Made by a program: the position numbers and the translations under genes. From Vicia villosa (Eukaryota > Streptophyta > Magnoliopsida > Fabales > Fabaceae), in NCBI RefSeq assembly GCF_029867415.1, contig NC_081183.1:116488514-116552513 (forward strand): 64,000 nt of DNA, given 5' to 3'. Shown here piece by piece: positions 1 to 13,058 of this stretch. Under the pieces are notes generated by a model. That model had not been told where the DNA came from and ran no database searches. It saw nothing but the letters and a program-made list of their open reading frames with translations. Each line of letters starts with the position of its first letter. Position 1 is the first letter of the stretch.

Positions 1-407
1 ACCCATTTAGCAAATTACTCTATGTATAAGCTATATAAAGATTTGCAATATTGGATAAAATTTTGATGTGGGACACACCATAACTCTTATGTTTCACAAA
101 ACAAAACTACCCCCCATTGTAGTAGCTTTAAAGCTGCTTACAAATTTCACACCATTGACCTATCCTGCAAATTTTACACCTTATTCCTCAATCCAACCAT
201 TTCATCACAACCATTTCAACACAACACAAATATTCTTTGTCTGTTATATCATTGGATCATTTTTTTGATGTTGTTTATTATCTTCTGATCCATTTTAAAC
301 AGCATCGTAAGACCCAAATTAACGTTTTAAATTATGTTTTTTTCAAGATCTAGTAAAGTCAAAGTTAAGTATTCTATTACAACCATGATGCAAACTGGAA
401 ATCCATA
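1..407. other. Flank left of the Helitron, no gene seen
   Basis: AT-rich sequence with only short chance reading frames. I see no domain, RNA gene or repeat boundary here. Its last base, A407, is the left half of the A|T dinucleotide into which the neighbouring Helitron is inserted. Confidence 0.6.
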
Positions 408-431
408 TCTATAATATAAGAAAACCAATTG
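408..431 (+). repeat. Helitron 5' terminus
   Basis: Starts TC directly after A407 and continues with the A/T-rich TCTATAATATAAGAAAACC style typical of plant Helitron left ends. By the rolling-circle model this is the end nicked first by Rep. Confidence 0.85.
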
Positions 432-775
432 TTCTTGAAATTCCATATTTACCCTTCTTTGCAATTTGGACTGACACTTGGATGCTCTAAACGACTACCT
501 TCCAATTGCCCACTTTCTGTCTCCACCTTTTTCTTCCTTGCAGATTTCAAGCTTCACGTGTGACACTGTTTCTATTTCCCTCGAGAAGACAAACTTTCAA
601 ATGCCATGCTTTTCCATCATATCACTACTTGTCACACCTACTCTACTTCATCTTCCCCCCTCCCTCTTCAGTATCCCTCCCACAAACTTCTATCTTCCTC
701 CATCCACCCTAAATCTGTGCTGAACCTTCGTTTTCATTTTCTCTCCACCGAAAAGTCTCGCTCCCTCTCTCTACC

Positions 776-3606
776 ATGGCCAGACCGTTCGAAAATATTG
801 CCGACATCAATGACACAAAGGATTTGTGGAAGGTGGCGGTTCGTGTGGAGCATAAATGGAGTGTTATTTCCAACAACAAAGAACACTTTGAAATGATTTT
901 TGTCGACAAACATGTAAGGTTTAAACGTTGCATTTTTTAAGATCTTTTGAGTCAATAAAAGTTTTGCATTGTTTGTTTGACGTTGCTGCAGAAAATAGAT
1001 GTTAGGGTTTAGTGTTTGATATATGTATAATACTGTACTGACTCATATGATACCTTTCCCAGGGGTGTGATATCCATGTTGTTGTACCAACGACGTATAT
1101 GGCGGCATACAATGACAGATTTGCATTGGACCAGACCTATACAGTGTCGAACTTCAAAGTTGAGCGTAATAACTTGGTGTTTAAACCTTCTGGCCACGGG
1201 TTTATGGTGAAGTTTACTGGAGGAACAATTGTATCTGATGTCAACAAACATGAGATACAACCAAAGCAACACATGTTTACGAGTTTTGTTGATATTATAA
1301 CCGGGAAAACTCGGAAGGATATGCTTATTGGTAATATAATATATATTACCAATAATGTTCCTCTTATCTCTTTTGTTTATATGTTTATCTGGAATATAAT
1401 ATGTATGTTAATGATGTTTCTCTGATGATTTTGGTTTACATGCTTCTCGGTAATATATACCATAAATAATGTTTCTCTGATGTGTTTTGTTTATATGCTT
1501 ATCGGTAATAACATTTTATTGTTGATATATATGACTCCCAGACATTTTTGGTATTGGTGAAAGTATCGGGTATGCCCAGAGACATCGCGGAAGTAAGAAA
1601 TTACAGGTTAATTTGGTCCTAAGGGATGCAACGTATGTCTTTCCACCTTCAAAGTCTATCTGAGTGTCTATTTATGTATATGCAGTTTACTAACTACCAT
1701 CATTTACCATGCCCAGGAACAATACAATTAATTGCACCCTTTGGGAGACTTATGCTGCTCAATTCTTCAAGGTTGATGAAGAACGGGTTAATACGTCCGT
1801 TCCAATTGTTATAATGCTTCGATATGCAAAAATTAAAGAAGAAGGTTGGACTTTTAATACTCTTTTATGCAAACTTTAATTTCAATGTAAGTTTATAGTC
1901 TTCTTTTTTAAATGCAGGACAATATCCTCTTTCGGTTACAAACACCTTCCATGTTACGCAATCACATATCAATGCAGATTTGCCAGCAGTGAAGCATTTC
2001 CTTGAAAGGTATCCTAAATACTTTGATATCTCTCCTAAATAATAGTTTATGATTCCTTACATGCGTGACTCCCGAGTTTATGTTGCAGTATACCTAAGGA
2101 GACTATGAGCGCGGTCTCTAGCCAGCTTAGCCTAAATTCATAGAACGTCTCCCGCTCCACGAATTCTGACAATTCGAGACAAACTCCTATGCAGAGATTG
2201 TTGTCTGGTGCTTTGGCTCTGCCTCTCATTGAAATAAAGAAACTGAAACAGGTGCGAAGGGATCTTCATGGATATTAACTGATTTCCAAATACACTGCCA
2301 CATAATATTCTAAGGCAATTTCCGATTTTCTTCAATGCAGGTCTCTTTCTGCGCTACCGTTGTTGAAACCAAAAAACTGATTGCCTCTTCCTTCGGCTGG
2401 TGTTACCGAGCATGCCATTCATGTCCTAAAGCTGCACGTGGTGATGAACCTCCTTTCATATGCGATAACAATCATAAAACGGAGGCTGAAATATGGAGGT
2501 GAAGTTAATTTTTTAAATGTTCACTCCTTATCATTAATCACTCTTTGTTAATGTTTGTTTTAATCCATATTCCAGGTATAAAATTGAAATAGAGGCTGTG
2601 CATAAGGGCGTACCTTGCAAATTCATATTTTGGGACCGGGAATGTACGGATCTCTTGGAAATTTCTGCTGCTCAAATGCGGGATACAATGATACAGGTTA
2701 ATTACTTATATCACTATATTCATGGTTGCTTTTTATTCAACATTTGTTTTACCAATGTTACTATTTTGTTTCAAAGGCTGGAATCACTGATCCTCTGGAG
2801 TTCCCATTAGCTCTTGATAAGATGCTTGACTTGGAGCTGGCTTTTAGAGTTAAGTGGCAGCCAAGCTGGGACTCATGCTCCGTTGTTATGCTCATTAAAG
2901 ATAAACCCTTTGTCCAACAATTAAAGGCTCCGTGGGAACATACACAGGTATTAAGTAACCAACTTATCGCACGCGTTCTTTGATTTACAATCCCCGCAAT
3001 CTGTACTGATCTTTAATATGCTTTTGACAGAAGGTGTCCACTTCTCAGCCCTCTGTAACACCTCTAACGGAGCAGGTATTATCATGCCTTCGTGATAATT
3101 TTATTACGCCGTTTATGTCTTTGATTTACAATCCCCACAATCTGGCTGATCTTTAATATGCTTTTGACAGAAGGTGTCCACTTCTCAGCCCTCCGTAACA
3201 CCTCTAACGGAGCAGGTATTATCATGCCTTCGTGATAATTTTATTACGCCGTTTTTGTTTGCATATCTCACCAAAAATATTGGATACCTGTTATGTAGAT
3301 TAAAGAGAGCGTCGACGAAGCAAAAACTGATGCTGCAGAAGAGTGTGAAATTCTTACGGTATCCTTCCAATGACTGAATATGTGTTTGGCATTTCAACAG
3401 CAAAGTAAATGAAAATAACACTTGCGATTTTGTTCTTACAGGATGTGGAAATTACATCCAGGCATAATCCTGATCCGGTCACACCTACTGCAAAAAGGCA
3501 TATTGGTGATGGCTCCAACGAATCAACTACCGTGGCTGGGATGTGTGATGGAGAGCTGTCATCAACAAAACTTAAAAAAATCATCAAGTTGGAGAAGAAT
3601 ATTTGA
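776..3606 (+). pseudogene. RPA70-like single-stranded DNA-binding protein of the Helitron, one in-frame stop
   Basis: Exon model: 776-913, 1063-1330, 1542-1632, 1717-1844, 1918-2008, 2089-2251, 2341-2498, 2576-2696, 2777-2947, 3031-3075, 3171-3215, 3299-3358, 3442-3606. All have GT-AG introns and the phases close to 548 codons. The start MARPFENIADIND and the exon 2 stretch with DIHVVVP and VYNFKVER-like text resemble the OB-fold (DUF223) of plant RPA1 homologues. Exons 7-9 carry a C-terminal zinc ribbon with CHSC and a following CDNNH, then FIFWDRECTDLL. It would coat single-stranded DNA during Helitron replication in the nucleus. A TAG at 2141-2143 (codon about 257, in a linker exon) breaks the frame. 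Exon 10 is duplicated. It is the first gene of the Helitron, in the same orientation as Rep/helicase. Confidence 0.85.
2981..3262 (+). repeat. 141-bp tandem duplication containing a whole 45-bp exon
   Basis: The block 2981-3121 is repeated from 3122 to about 3256 with a few changes (for example CTGTACTGATC against CTGGCTGATC). Each copy holds an acceptor CTTTTGACAG, a 45-nt exon coding KVSTSQPSVTPLTEQ, and a donor GTATTA. The exon is phase 0 and 15 codons long, so including either one or both copies keeps the reading frame. Confidence 0.92.
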
Positions 3607-4718
3607 GGAATATTTCAAGATTTTTCATCTTTTGCTGTCTTTGACATTTTGCTTTGTAATATTTTGGATCCATATTTTGCTATGTTCTTTATAATCATTG
3701 TTCACTACTGCAACAAGACAAGCCTAATGAGCATATATTAAGTAATCTTTCACTCTATATTTAAATAGCTTACATGTTATTACTTATTTCTTTTGGGTTT
3801 ATAGAACATGTTGTATCAGCAAGTTTTCAAAACACACATGAAAAACAACTGCCCAGGTGCTGGAGAGCCTATCACCATGTTTTTCCAAATTGTTTTGTCC
3901 ACATGCTTGGATATTAAGAGCCTGCATGCAAAAGTGTGGCTGCCACACACCCCATGCTTACTCAAACAAACTAATAACACTATGTTTTCCTATTTTTCAT
4001 AAAATTTCTAACCACCAAATGTGTTTTTCATTTGTTTTTTTTTCTATCCAACCATGGTGCTATCTATTTGTTTATTATAAACTATAATAAACCAATATGA
4101 ATAATATACTACATATTCATAAACTTTTATTATGGTAAACAAACAGTTACAATTTGCATTTTTCGAACAATTTCTTTTTTCCAAACCACAGACATATGCC
4201 ACACATTCTTGCCTTCTTATTTATATGATGATCAACCTACCTAGGTACCTACATTAGCCTGACTGCACAATGGAAGAGGCAGAAACAAAACTCAATCATC
4301 AAAAATGCAAAAGAAACAACATACTTTACACTTCTCCCATTTCCCAATAAAATAATAGCCCCATAGCTGTATTATGACTTGATGTTCACTTACCACTAAG
4401 ACATTGAGTGTACAAATTTATTTCTACAAGTACCTATTTTTATATTTACAAATTTAAGTTTCAAATTTCCAAACTATTATTTTTTCCCATACATATTTCA
4501 TGTAGCGGGAAAACTTAAATTTTCAAACTTACCCTCTATTTTTGGGACTGCATATTCACACCATTTCACATGAGCTGTTTACATGATAGAGTCTTCCAGC
4601 ACCTATCATTTGATGCAACCTTCTACAAAACCTCACACCACATTGACATTGTACTCATTTTGAACAGTAGTTCCTGTGGATTTTCCGCAACTGTCTGCTA
4701 AACCGACTCCTGTCAACC
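3607..4718. other. Spacer between RPA-like and Rep/helicase genes
   Basis: AT-rich, with no reading frame that shows a recognisable domain. It should hold the RPA 3' UTR and the promoter of the Rep/helicase gene, but I could not assign a convincing TATA box or polyadenylation site. Confidence 0.5.
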
Positions 4719-7700
4719 ATGGACTCCGATTCTGCAACAAACACCGTTGATGCTTATTATGTTGCCAGACGAAGGAGAAGACTTATATTATCGGCAAGGA
4801 GACGGTCACGGGAGGGTGTAGACACTCAACGTCCTATCATCCCGGTATGTCCGAGTGTAAGTACGATTCCAGACTTCCATTCTGTTGATGAGGTTATTCC
4901 AAACTTATCTTCGGCACACAATCATTCACATGGAACCCCTGCATCCTCTAACTATCAATTCTTGGAAAATTCTGTGAATGCCGCAGTGTCTAGAAAGAAG
5001 AGGAGGATAACATTGTCTAACAAGAGGAATACACCTTATAATGCAAACAAGGAAAATATTTGCATGGCCGGAGATTCTACTATAACCAGTACTCAAACAC
5101 CGACATCCGGTTTGCGTTATCCACTTGCTGGTCATCTATCTAACATCATGAACACATCCCCGTCCCAGAGACATGCACCTCAACCTATGTCTCATAAAAA
5201 AACCAGGTTACATCGGAATTCTAGAAATAACTTACTTGCCAGATTCAACCAAACTGTTCCACCTTATTGCAACACCGACAAGGCATCTACCTCTAAAGCA
5301 CCTACTCAGTGTCATGTCGCGAACTCAAATTTTACCGCATCAGCTCAATATTCAGATGATGCAAATTCTGATTCTGAAGTTGATTTGAACATCTGTAGTA
5401 GTTCTGATGATGATGAAGACGTTGATAACGAACCTTTAGTCGATTCTCATCTCGAAGGTTTGTCTGCCTACCAACCCATGTTTATGTTCTTTCAAATATT
5501 TTTACTGCTAACGCATTTGATCCTAACCATGTTTGACAATGCAGAATACTCTGACATAGGAGATCGAGCTTGGGAATGTCCTTCATGTCACGCATCTATG
5601 TGGTACCAAGAACGCATAGGAAAAACAAGGCATACCACTGTTCCAAAATTCACACGGTGCTGCAGAGGTGGGAAAGTTGTTCTTCCGCTGTTGAACGATC
5701 CTCCGCAACTGCTGCAACATCTTCTACATAATGGAACCCGTGCAGACAGTAAAAACTACCAAAGCAACATTAGAACTTACAATGCCATGTTTTCATTCAC
5801 TTCGGCTGGAATGAAATTTGACAATACTGTTGCGGATGGAGGAGGCCCGCCGACCTTAAGACTGCATGGTCAGACCTGTCATCGAATAGGTACATTAATC
5901 CCGGAAGATGGAAGACCGCAATATGCGCAACTATATATTTATGACACCGACAACGAAGTAGATAACCGGCTTAAATGTTTCGGGTAATTTTACTTATGCA
6001 TATATGATAATTCCTTCAATTTGTACTGTATCACCGCACTAACTGACCTTTTTAAAATTCCTCATTCAGCGACAACACAGTTATGAAGAGGGATATTGTC
6101 TCGAATCTGAAAGTTATGTTAGACATATGCAATCCACATGCAAAGGCTTTTCGGATGGCGAGAGATCTGTTGAAAGCCAACGCTTTCTTGGACTTGAAAC
6201 TACGCCTAATCAGTGATAGACCCGAAGATGGACGTGTCTACAACACACCAACTGTGTCGGAGGTTGCTGCTCTTATTGTTGGCGATATCGATCCTAACAC
6301 ACCAAGAGACATTATCATTCACGCTCGCGATGGACATTTTCAAAAAATTGATGAGTTTCATCCCGCTTATTTGGCTTACCAATACCCTCTCATTTTTGTG
6401 TATGGGGAGGATGGATACAGGAAGAATATTCTCCACAGATATGAGCATGAACAAGAGGTTACCAGAAAAAATCGTCAGTCCATCAAAGATTGGCTGTCAT
6501 TCCGATTACAGGAACGTCATTCAGAGGCAAAGACATTACTTCATTCGAGAAGGCTATTTCAGCAGTTTTTAGTGGATGGATTTGCAATGATGGAGTCCGA
6601 AAGACTCAATTGGCTGAGGGCTAATCAGTCCAAATTACGAGTTGGAAAATATAACCAGTTGCAGGATAAAAATCGCGGTACACAATCAAATACATCAGCT
6701 AAGAGGGGAAAACGTGTCGTTTTACCATCAACTTTTGTTGGCAGCAAAAGATACATGGATCAACTTTATTTCGATGGTATGGCCATTTCAAGCAAATTAG
6801 GATTCCCAGATTTATTCGTTACATTTACTTGCAATCCTGCATGGCCGGAAATAACACGTGCACTCACCGGCACTTCGTTGAAGCCTCATGATAGACCGGA
6901 TTTAATTACCAAAGTTTTCAAACTCAAATTTGACGAGCTAATGACTGATATAACAAAGCGCCATGTACTTGGTAAGGTTATAGCATGTAAGTACTTCTGC
7001 CTAAATCTACAGCCGTAAATATTCACAATGTTTAATGATTACATCTAACAGCTGTTACCTTCTGAATTATGTCACAGTTATATACACTATTGAATTTCAG
7101 AAACGAGGGTTTCCGCATGCTCACATTTTAGTTTTTTTGCACCCCTAGAGCAAATATCCAACACCCTCCGACATCGATAAAATCATCTGTGCCGAGATTC
7201 CTGACCCAGATGTTCATCCGGTGTTGCACAACTTGGTTTTGGCACACATGATGCACGGACCTTGTGGTCCAGCACGCATGAAGTCTCAGTGCATGAAGAA
7301 TAGAAAATGCTCTAAATACTTCCCAAAAAAATACCAAGACCAAACCATTGTTGATTCAGATGGGTATCCCCTATACAGGAGAAGATCTAATTCCCATGTT
7401 ATTAACAAGAATGGTGTCGCTTTGGACAATCGTCATGTTGTGCCTTACAATACCAGATTTCTTCTGAAGTATCGTGCACATATTAACATGGAGTGGTGTA
7501 ATCAAATTACATCTATCAAATATCTTTTTAAGTACATACACAAAGGATTTGATCGAATCACAGCAACAATTTCATCTTCAAATTCCACATCGGGATGTGA
7601 CACACAGCCTGTTGATGAGATTAAACAATATCTGGATTGTAGGTATGTCTCCCCGAGTGAAGCATGTTGGAGAATTTACTCTTACAACATTCATGGTAGG

Positions 7701-10518
7701 AAACCCACAGTGGAACGTATGTTTTATCATTTAGTAGGTGAAAAAGCAGTCTACTACCCGGATCACGCTAGAATGGAAAACGTCTTGGAAAAAGCAAGTG
7801 TGACGGAATCAATGTTCACTGCTTGGTTGGCTGCTAACATGAAATACGAAGACGCACGGGAGTTGACATATGGACAATTTGTCTCTAAATTTGTTTATGA
7901 AAAGAGGACCAGAACATGGAAACCTCGCAAGAAGGGTTTCACAATTGGCCGTTTAATATGGGTTCCACCCACCACTGGAGAACTGTTTTATTTGCGAATG
8001 ATGTTGACAGTGGTGAAAGGACCATCATCGTACGAAGAAATTCGCAAAGTTGGTGACATTCAGTTCGATACTTTTAGGGATGCCTGCTTTGCAATGGGCT
8101 TCCTCGAAGACGATCGAGAATACATTGGCGCAATAAAGGAAGCGAGTGAGTGGGGTTCGGGTCATTTTCTCCGCAAGCTTTTTGTAGTCATGCTTTTGTC
8201 TTCCGCTGTTAATAGACCTGGTCATGTCTGGAACGAATCATGGAAGCTATTATCTGATGGCCTGCTGCATGAACAAAGACTGTTGGCTCATAATACAGGT
8301 TGTATATATCTGTCTATTTTTAACCTGGTTTTTACTGCTGTATGCAGAATAATAATAAATCTCACCTGCCAGTACAGCATGCTTCAGGATCATCGGCATA
8401 ATTACTTTGAATGTGAATGTGTCATTCATCCTATACTTAATGTGTTCTGTTTCAAGCTGCTATAATTAGATATCAAAAGCATGCATCTGCCTGGAACTTA
8501 AATTGTACATTCAATTTGTTCCAAAACATCTCGGAGTCATTCATCCTATAGTTAATGCCTTATGTTTCAAGTTTCTATATTTAGATATCACGAGTCATGC
8601 ATCTGTCACCAACTTAAAGGGTACATTCAATTTGAGCCAACTTTGTTCTTAGTGTTATGACTTTTGCCGCTAACTTTTGGTTTTTATTTCAAATTCTTCA
8701 GAATTGGTTTTGACTGATGAACAGCTAAAGAATTTGACTTTAACTGAGATCGAAAAACTCCTTCAGGCTAATCGACGTAGTCTCAAGGATTTTAAACCAA
8801 TACCGTATCCGGACGGGTATGTCCTACAACAATTGGGCAACCGATTGATATATGATGAACGAAGCTACGATGTGTCTACAATGACCTCAGAATACACACG
8901 CCTTTTCAATTCTCTGACAGGTTGGTACACGTGATTATCCTTTAAGTAGACGAATCCGATAAATTCAATTCATACCACTTAATCTTCTTTCCTTTTCATT
9001 AGATGAGCAAAGGACAATCTTTGATACAATTATGGCGTCTGTCCGTGCTCAGAGAGGTGGTGTGTTCTTCCTACATGGCTACGGAGGAACCGGTAAAACG
9101 TATATGTGGCGAACACTTGCAAGTGCTTTGAGGTCAAAACATGATATATGTTTAACCGTGGCAACAAGTGGAATAGCTTCACTGTTATTGCCTGGAGGTA
9201 GAACTGCACACTCTAAATTCAAGATACCCGTTCCAACAATGGATAATTCTACCTGCGACATTACATATAACGATGATGTTGCAGAACTACTAAGGCAGAC
9301 AAAGCTTATTATATGGGATGAGGCACCCATGGCACACAAACATGCATTTGAAGCACTTGATCGAACTTTGAAAGACGTAATGAGCACATACAGTAATTCA
9401 AAGGACGTGTTTGGTGGCAAGGTAGTTGTGTTCGGCGGTGATTTTAGACAGATTTTGCCCGTTGTGCCCAGAGGGAGTCGTTCAGATATTGTACATTCTG
9501 CCATTAATGCTTCTTACATATGGCGTGATGTCCAAGTGTTAAACTTAACACAAAATATGCGACTTCAATCCGGGCCAAATGAACATGAAAAGAAAGAAAT
9601 TGCAGAATTCTCAAAATGGTTGTTGCAAATAGGTGAAGGAAAACTTTCTGAGCCAAATGATGGATTTGCTAACATTGAATTGCCACCGGAACTGTTAATT
9701 ACGGATTACGACGACCCTGTTGTTGCCATTGTCAATAGTACGTACCCCGATTTTATCGAAAATTACCAGTCCAACGACTACCTCAAAAGTCGCGCCATTC
9801 TTGCTTCTACATTAGAAGTTGTTGATCAACTAAATGATCATGTTCTTGATTTGATGCCAGGTTGTCATACTCTTCCAATGTCTTCTATTTATCTAGAAAT
9901 ATTAATCTGTTCCACTAATATGAAATTATTTTTGACTTAGGGGAGATCAAAGATTACTACAGCTCAAATACGGTTGATAAGTCCGAGATTCATGACACCA
10001 ACGTAGTTGATATCCTAACACCTGAGTTTCTCAGTTCACTAACCACTTTCGGATTACCTAACCATCACATTAAGTTGAAGGTTGGAACACCTGTTATGCT
10101 TATGCGAAACATCGATCAGTCTGAGGGTTTGTGTAAAGGCACTCGGGTTATGATAACTAAGCTTGCAAACCATGTCATCGAAGCGAGGGTAATGGTCGGA
10201 AAAGGTTATGGAAACTTGGTGTACATCCCTAGAATGGATATGTCACCCTCACAATCCCCTTGGCCTTTCAAACTTAAACGGCGTCAATTTCCAATAGTGG
10301 TATCGTATGCAATGACGATCAACAAGTCTCAAGGACAGTCTCTAGATACGGTGGGACTTTACTTGCCAAGAGACGTATTCACTCATGGTCAAATATATGT
10401 TGCAATATCAAGGGTCACAACAAAACAAGGAATAAAAATTTTGTTATACGATGAAAACGACAAGTTCAAGTCGACAACCACCAATGTTGTTTACAAAGAA
10501 GTTTTCAACAATATCTAA
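4719..10518 (+). pseudogene. Helitron Rep/PIF1-family helicase (RepHel), seven exons, one in-frame stop
   Basis: Exons 4719-5457, 5545-5983, 6070-6986, 7078-8298, 8702-8920, 9003-9860 and 9941-10518 sum to 4971 nt (1657 codons). An acidic/basic N-terminus is followed by a zinc-finger-like CPSCHASMWY and the Helitron N-terminal blocks FRLHGQ-type (LRLHGQTCHRIGTLIPEDG). The HUH endonuclease motif FPHAH lies near residues 710-714, and the two-tyrosine motif KYLFKYIHKGFDR near 846. The SF1 helicase has Walker A GYGGTGKT (about 1204), IIWDEAPM, FGGDFRQILPV, a domain with TINKSQGQSL, and a final YVAISRV. It nicks, unwinds and religates the element by rolling-circle replication. TAG at 7146-7148 (codon 722) sits only eight codons after FPHAH, where relatives have a sense codon. 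No other break was found. Confidence 0.92.
8423..8638 (+). repeat. Imperfect 115-bp direct duplication inside a Rep/helicase intron
   Basis: Two copies start with CATTCATCCTATA, at 8423 and 8538. They share TTAGATATCA, ATGCATCTG and GTACATTCAATTTG in the same order, with scattered differences. The whole duplication lies within the 8299-8701 intron. Confidence 0.8.
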
Positions 10519-11009
10519 ATGCAACCCCATGGTTTCAGGTATTTGATTTTTTACGTCTCCGCCCATTTTTTTTTACGGTACTATCAATTCCATGTCCATG
10601 TAGGTTTACCAAAATGTATATTTCACAGACCAGATTTGGAGTACCTATGCTAACTACACACCTGTAGTAAATCATGGGTATGTATGTTCTTTTTTGTTTT
10701 AACGATCAACTTTACTGTTATGTATTTCAGGTTGGTGAGATTTGTGCTCCTTTCCATTATATGAAAAGGGAACCCGCGGATTCCAGTTGCATTGGTGGAG
10801 AATGAATGCTAAATCGTGTTAAAATTTACATTCCAACCATTTACTACTATCGCTGTTAATTTTGTTTTTTATCTTCTGATTCAATGACAGCAAGTGATGT
10901 ACACTCTAATATTCAAACCATTAATATCACAAACTGTTTTATTTTCGCGGGTTCAAGACGAAATCTAAGTTACGTAAAACAGGTGAGATGAGATACACAA
11001 ATATATCTC
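10519..11009. other. Spacer between convergent Rep/helicase and B3 genes
   Basis: A 3'-to-3' gap, presumably containing both 3' UTRs. No coding exon or repeat was recognised. Confidence 0.5.
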
Positions 11010-11878
11010 TTAAGGATACGGAAATAAATATACATAACACCTTCGGGTCAAAGAAGAAACATCAAGTCTAAATAGAAGTCTATCACCGTTTTTGAATTCA
11101 TTGGCCTTGCAAAACTCATCCCATCCAGGGCCTAACTTCATGCGCAGAGGTGCACCAAAATTTAACACCGACATCGAACGAGGCATCCCATTGTCACCGC
11201 ACAACACAATATTTTCATATCCATGCTCTATTAGAGTCGTTACAAAATCATCCTGCAATTTCTATAATGCAATGATTAATTAGTTGTTGAGATTCTAATA
11301 CATCCTATTTCTAAAAATATTAAAACAAACTAACAAAGATTATACTCAACAAATTTTGGCAGATCCACGCTGAACGGATGCAACATCACGTCAAACGCAT
11401 ATATCTCCTTGTGAAGAACATATCTACTGTGAAATCGTGGCAAATCCTGTTGTCTCGCTACCTCCTTAATCGATAAAATCCCATAATTGTTGTTACCGTA
11501 ATAACCCACTGTCAAAACAACTTCATCGGGTAGATTGTAATAGCATTGGAGACAAGGCCAGCCGCTGATAATCATTGGGTGAAAATTCTTTTGGTTAAAT
11601 ATCAATTCGTGGTGAACACCTTGGTTGTTCAACATTGTCCAACTTTTTGATATTTCGTCTCCTCTCTCAAGCACAAATTTCGGATCAATTTCTGGATACA
11701 ACTACAAGTATGACAGAATAATTCTAATTATGATGGTTCAAATAGAAAGCTGAAGCAAAAAGCATATTTAGAAAAAAATTTAAAAACACCAACAAAATTT
11801 AAGAACCTGCGAGGCAACTTTTGCAATTAAAAAATACTCAATCATTTCTGAATGCTTAAGATCTCCACACAGTTCCAT
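11010..11878 (-). CDS. B3-like DNA-binding protein, three exons, Helitron cargo
   Basis: Minus-strand exons 11878-11807, 11701-11351 and 11252-11010 give 222 codons with phases that close. The start MELCGDLKHSEM was chosen because it is the first ATG in the frame that splices into LYPEIDPKFVLERGDE. Exon 2 has the B3-type pattern NFHPMIISGW, then YNLPDEVVLTVGYYGNN. Exon 3 is a second pseudobarrel-like block with RSMSVLNFGAPLRMKLGPGW and FKNGDRLLFRLDV. The donor of intron 2 (TTT|GTTGAG) is weak, and the consensus-like GT five bases further breaks the frame, so that junction is the least certain part. It has no stops and is shorter than the other two B3 genes. It would be a nuclear DNA-binding protein. 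It is opposite in strand to Rep/helicase and inside the Helitron ends. Confidence 0.68.
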
Positions 11879-13058
11879 GTTGTGTCTTCCTCCAAACAAT
11901 TTGTTTTGTCTCAACTTTTCCTGCTTGCTTTGAAATACATGGACATGGGAGAGGTTCTATTTATTTCCAAACTATGTTCACCAAATAAAACTTTATTCAC
12001 GTCTGAACAGTGGTAGGTAATTTGTTCTGACTTGAACATGTGATGCAATGTTGTCTTATAGTGGAGAAAGGAATATGGTAAAATAAGTATTCTCCATTCT
12101 TTCTCACATGTGCACAGTACTAGAATAGACAGCACAAATGCGGTACCACTTTTGCTTTTAATTTTCTGGTAGGGGTCCACCACAGATATCAACATGTGAT
12201 ATGTTTCAATTGAATAAAAGCAGGACACTTAGAGATTTGGAAGCTACCCGAACAAGGACTATTTTACAACAACTTTTATTTACTTCTTGGCAATGGGTCC
12301 ACCTTTTAACATATGTATCTAAATGAAACAGAATCTGATGTCAATTTAATATCCAAAACGTCCCTCCATGCAACTCATGCATGGACACTCATAAACGTAC
12401 ATATTACTTGAACGTGAAAACTTCCAAATCTAACATGATTTCTACCAACTCTATTCATTCAATTAAAAGATGATATATAAAGTAGCTCCAGATAGAACTT
12501 GCATTCAATAGCATATGATTCAATGAAAATTACAACAGACCCCAAAATATTACATATACCATAATGATCAGGGTCTGAACTTCTTAAATACATCTATTAC
12601 ATTGACAAAGTCAGTTCAGCAACTACCTAAATATCAAAATCTACATCATTCCCTAAACACTTGCCCCAATGCGATTCAGGGCATTTTGATATATGTGTTA
12701 CCAATAAAAATTAGGTCAAACCTAACATTATGGTAACTGAGTGAATAAAGACCTAAAACACAAAATACATGAGTAAAACATAACAGGAAGTTAGGAGTTA
12801 ACCATCAACATATGCTGCATAATATAATAATAGCCCCAATAGCAAATTATAAACCATTACACTGAGGATAATGTTTCTAAAATAATTAGCATTCAAACAC
12901 AAAATTACAGAAGAACACTTAATACAGATATATCAGTTTAAATTAAAACACTACTTCACCAAAGTAGACATCTACTAATGGAATTCACAGCCTTCCTGAC
13001 TTTTGCACACCAAAATGACATTTTAACATAATAACGCGATGGTAACCAAATCGCACTA
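11879..13058. other. AT-rich spacer between two B3 genes
   Basis: Contains one 105-residue minus-strand frame (11911-12228) with no recognisable domain and no good splice link to the B3 gene, so I do not call it. Otherwise low-complexity AT-rich sequence, probably the promoter of the downstream B3 gene and the 3' UTR of the next one. Confidence 0.5.

Noticed and set aside
9079..9504. 141-residue minus-strand frame over the helicase
   Set aside because: It is the antisense shadow of the Walker A/B-containing exon; the plus-strand protein is clearly the conserved one.
11911..12228. 105-residue minus-strand frame upstream of a B3 gene
   Set aside because: No domain, and the real first exon (11807-11878) uses a different frame that splices cleanly to the next exon.
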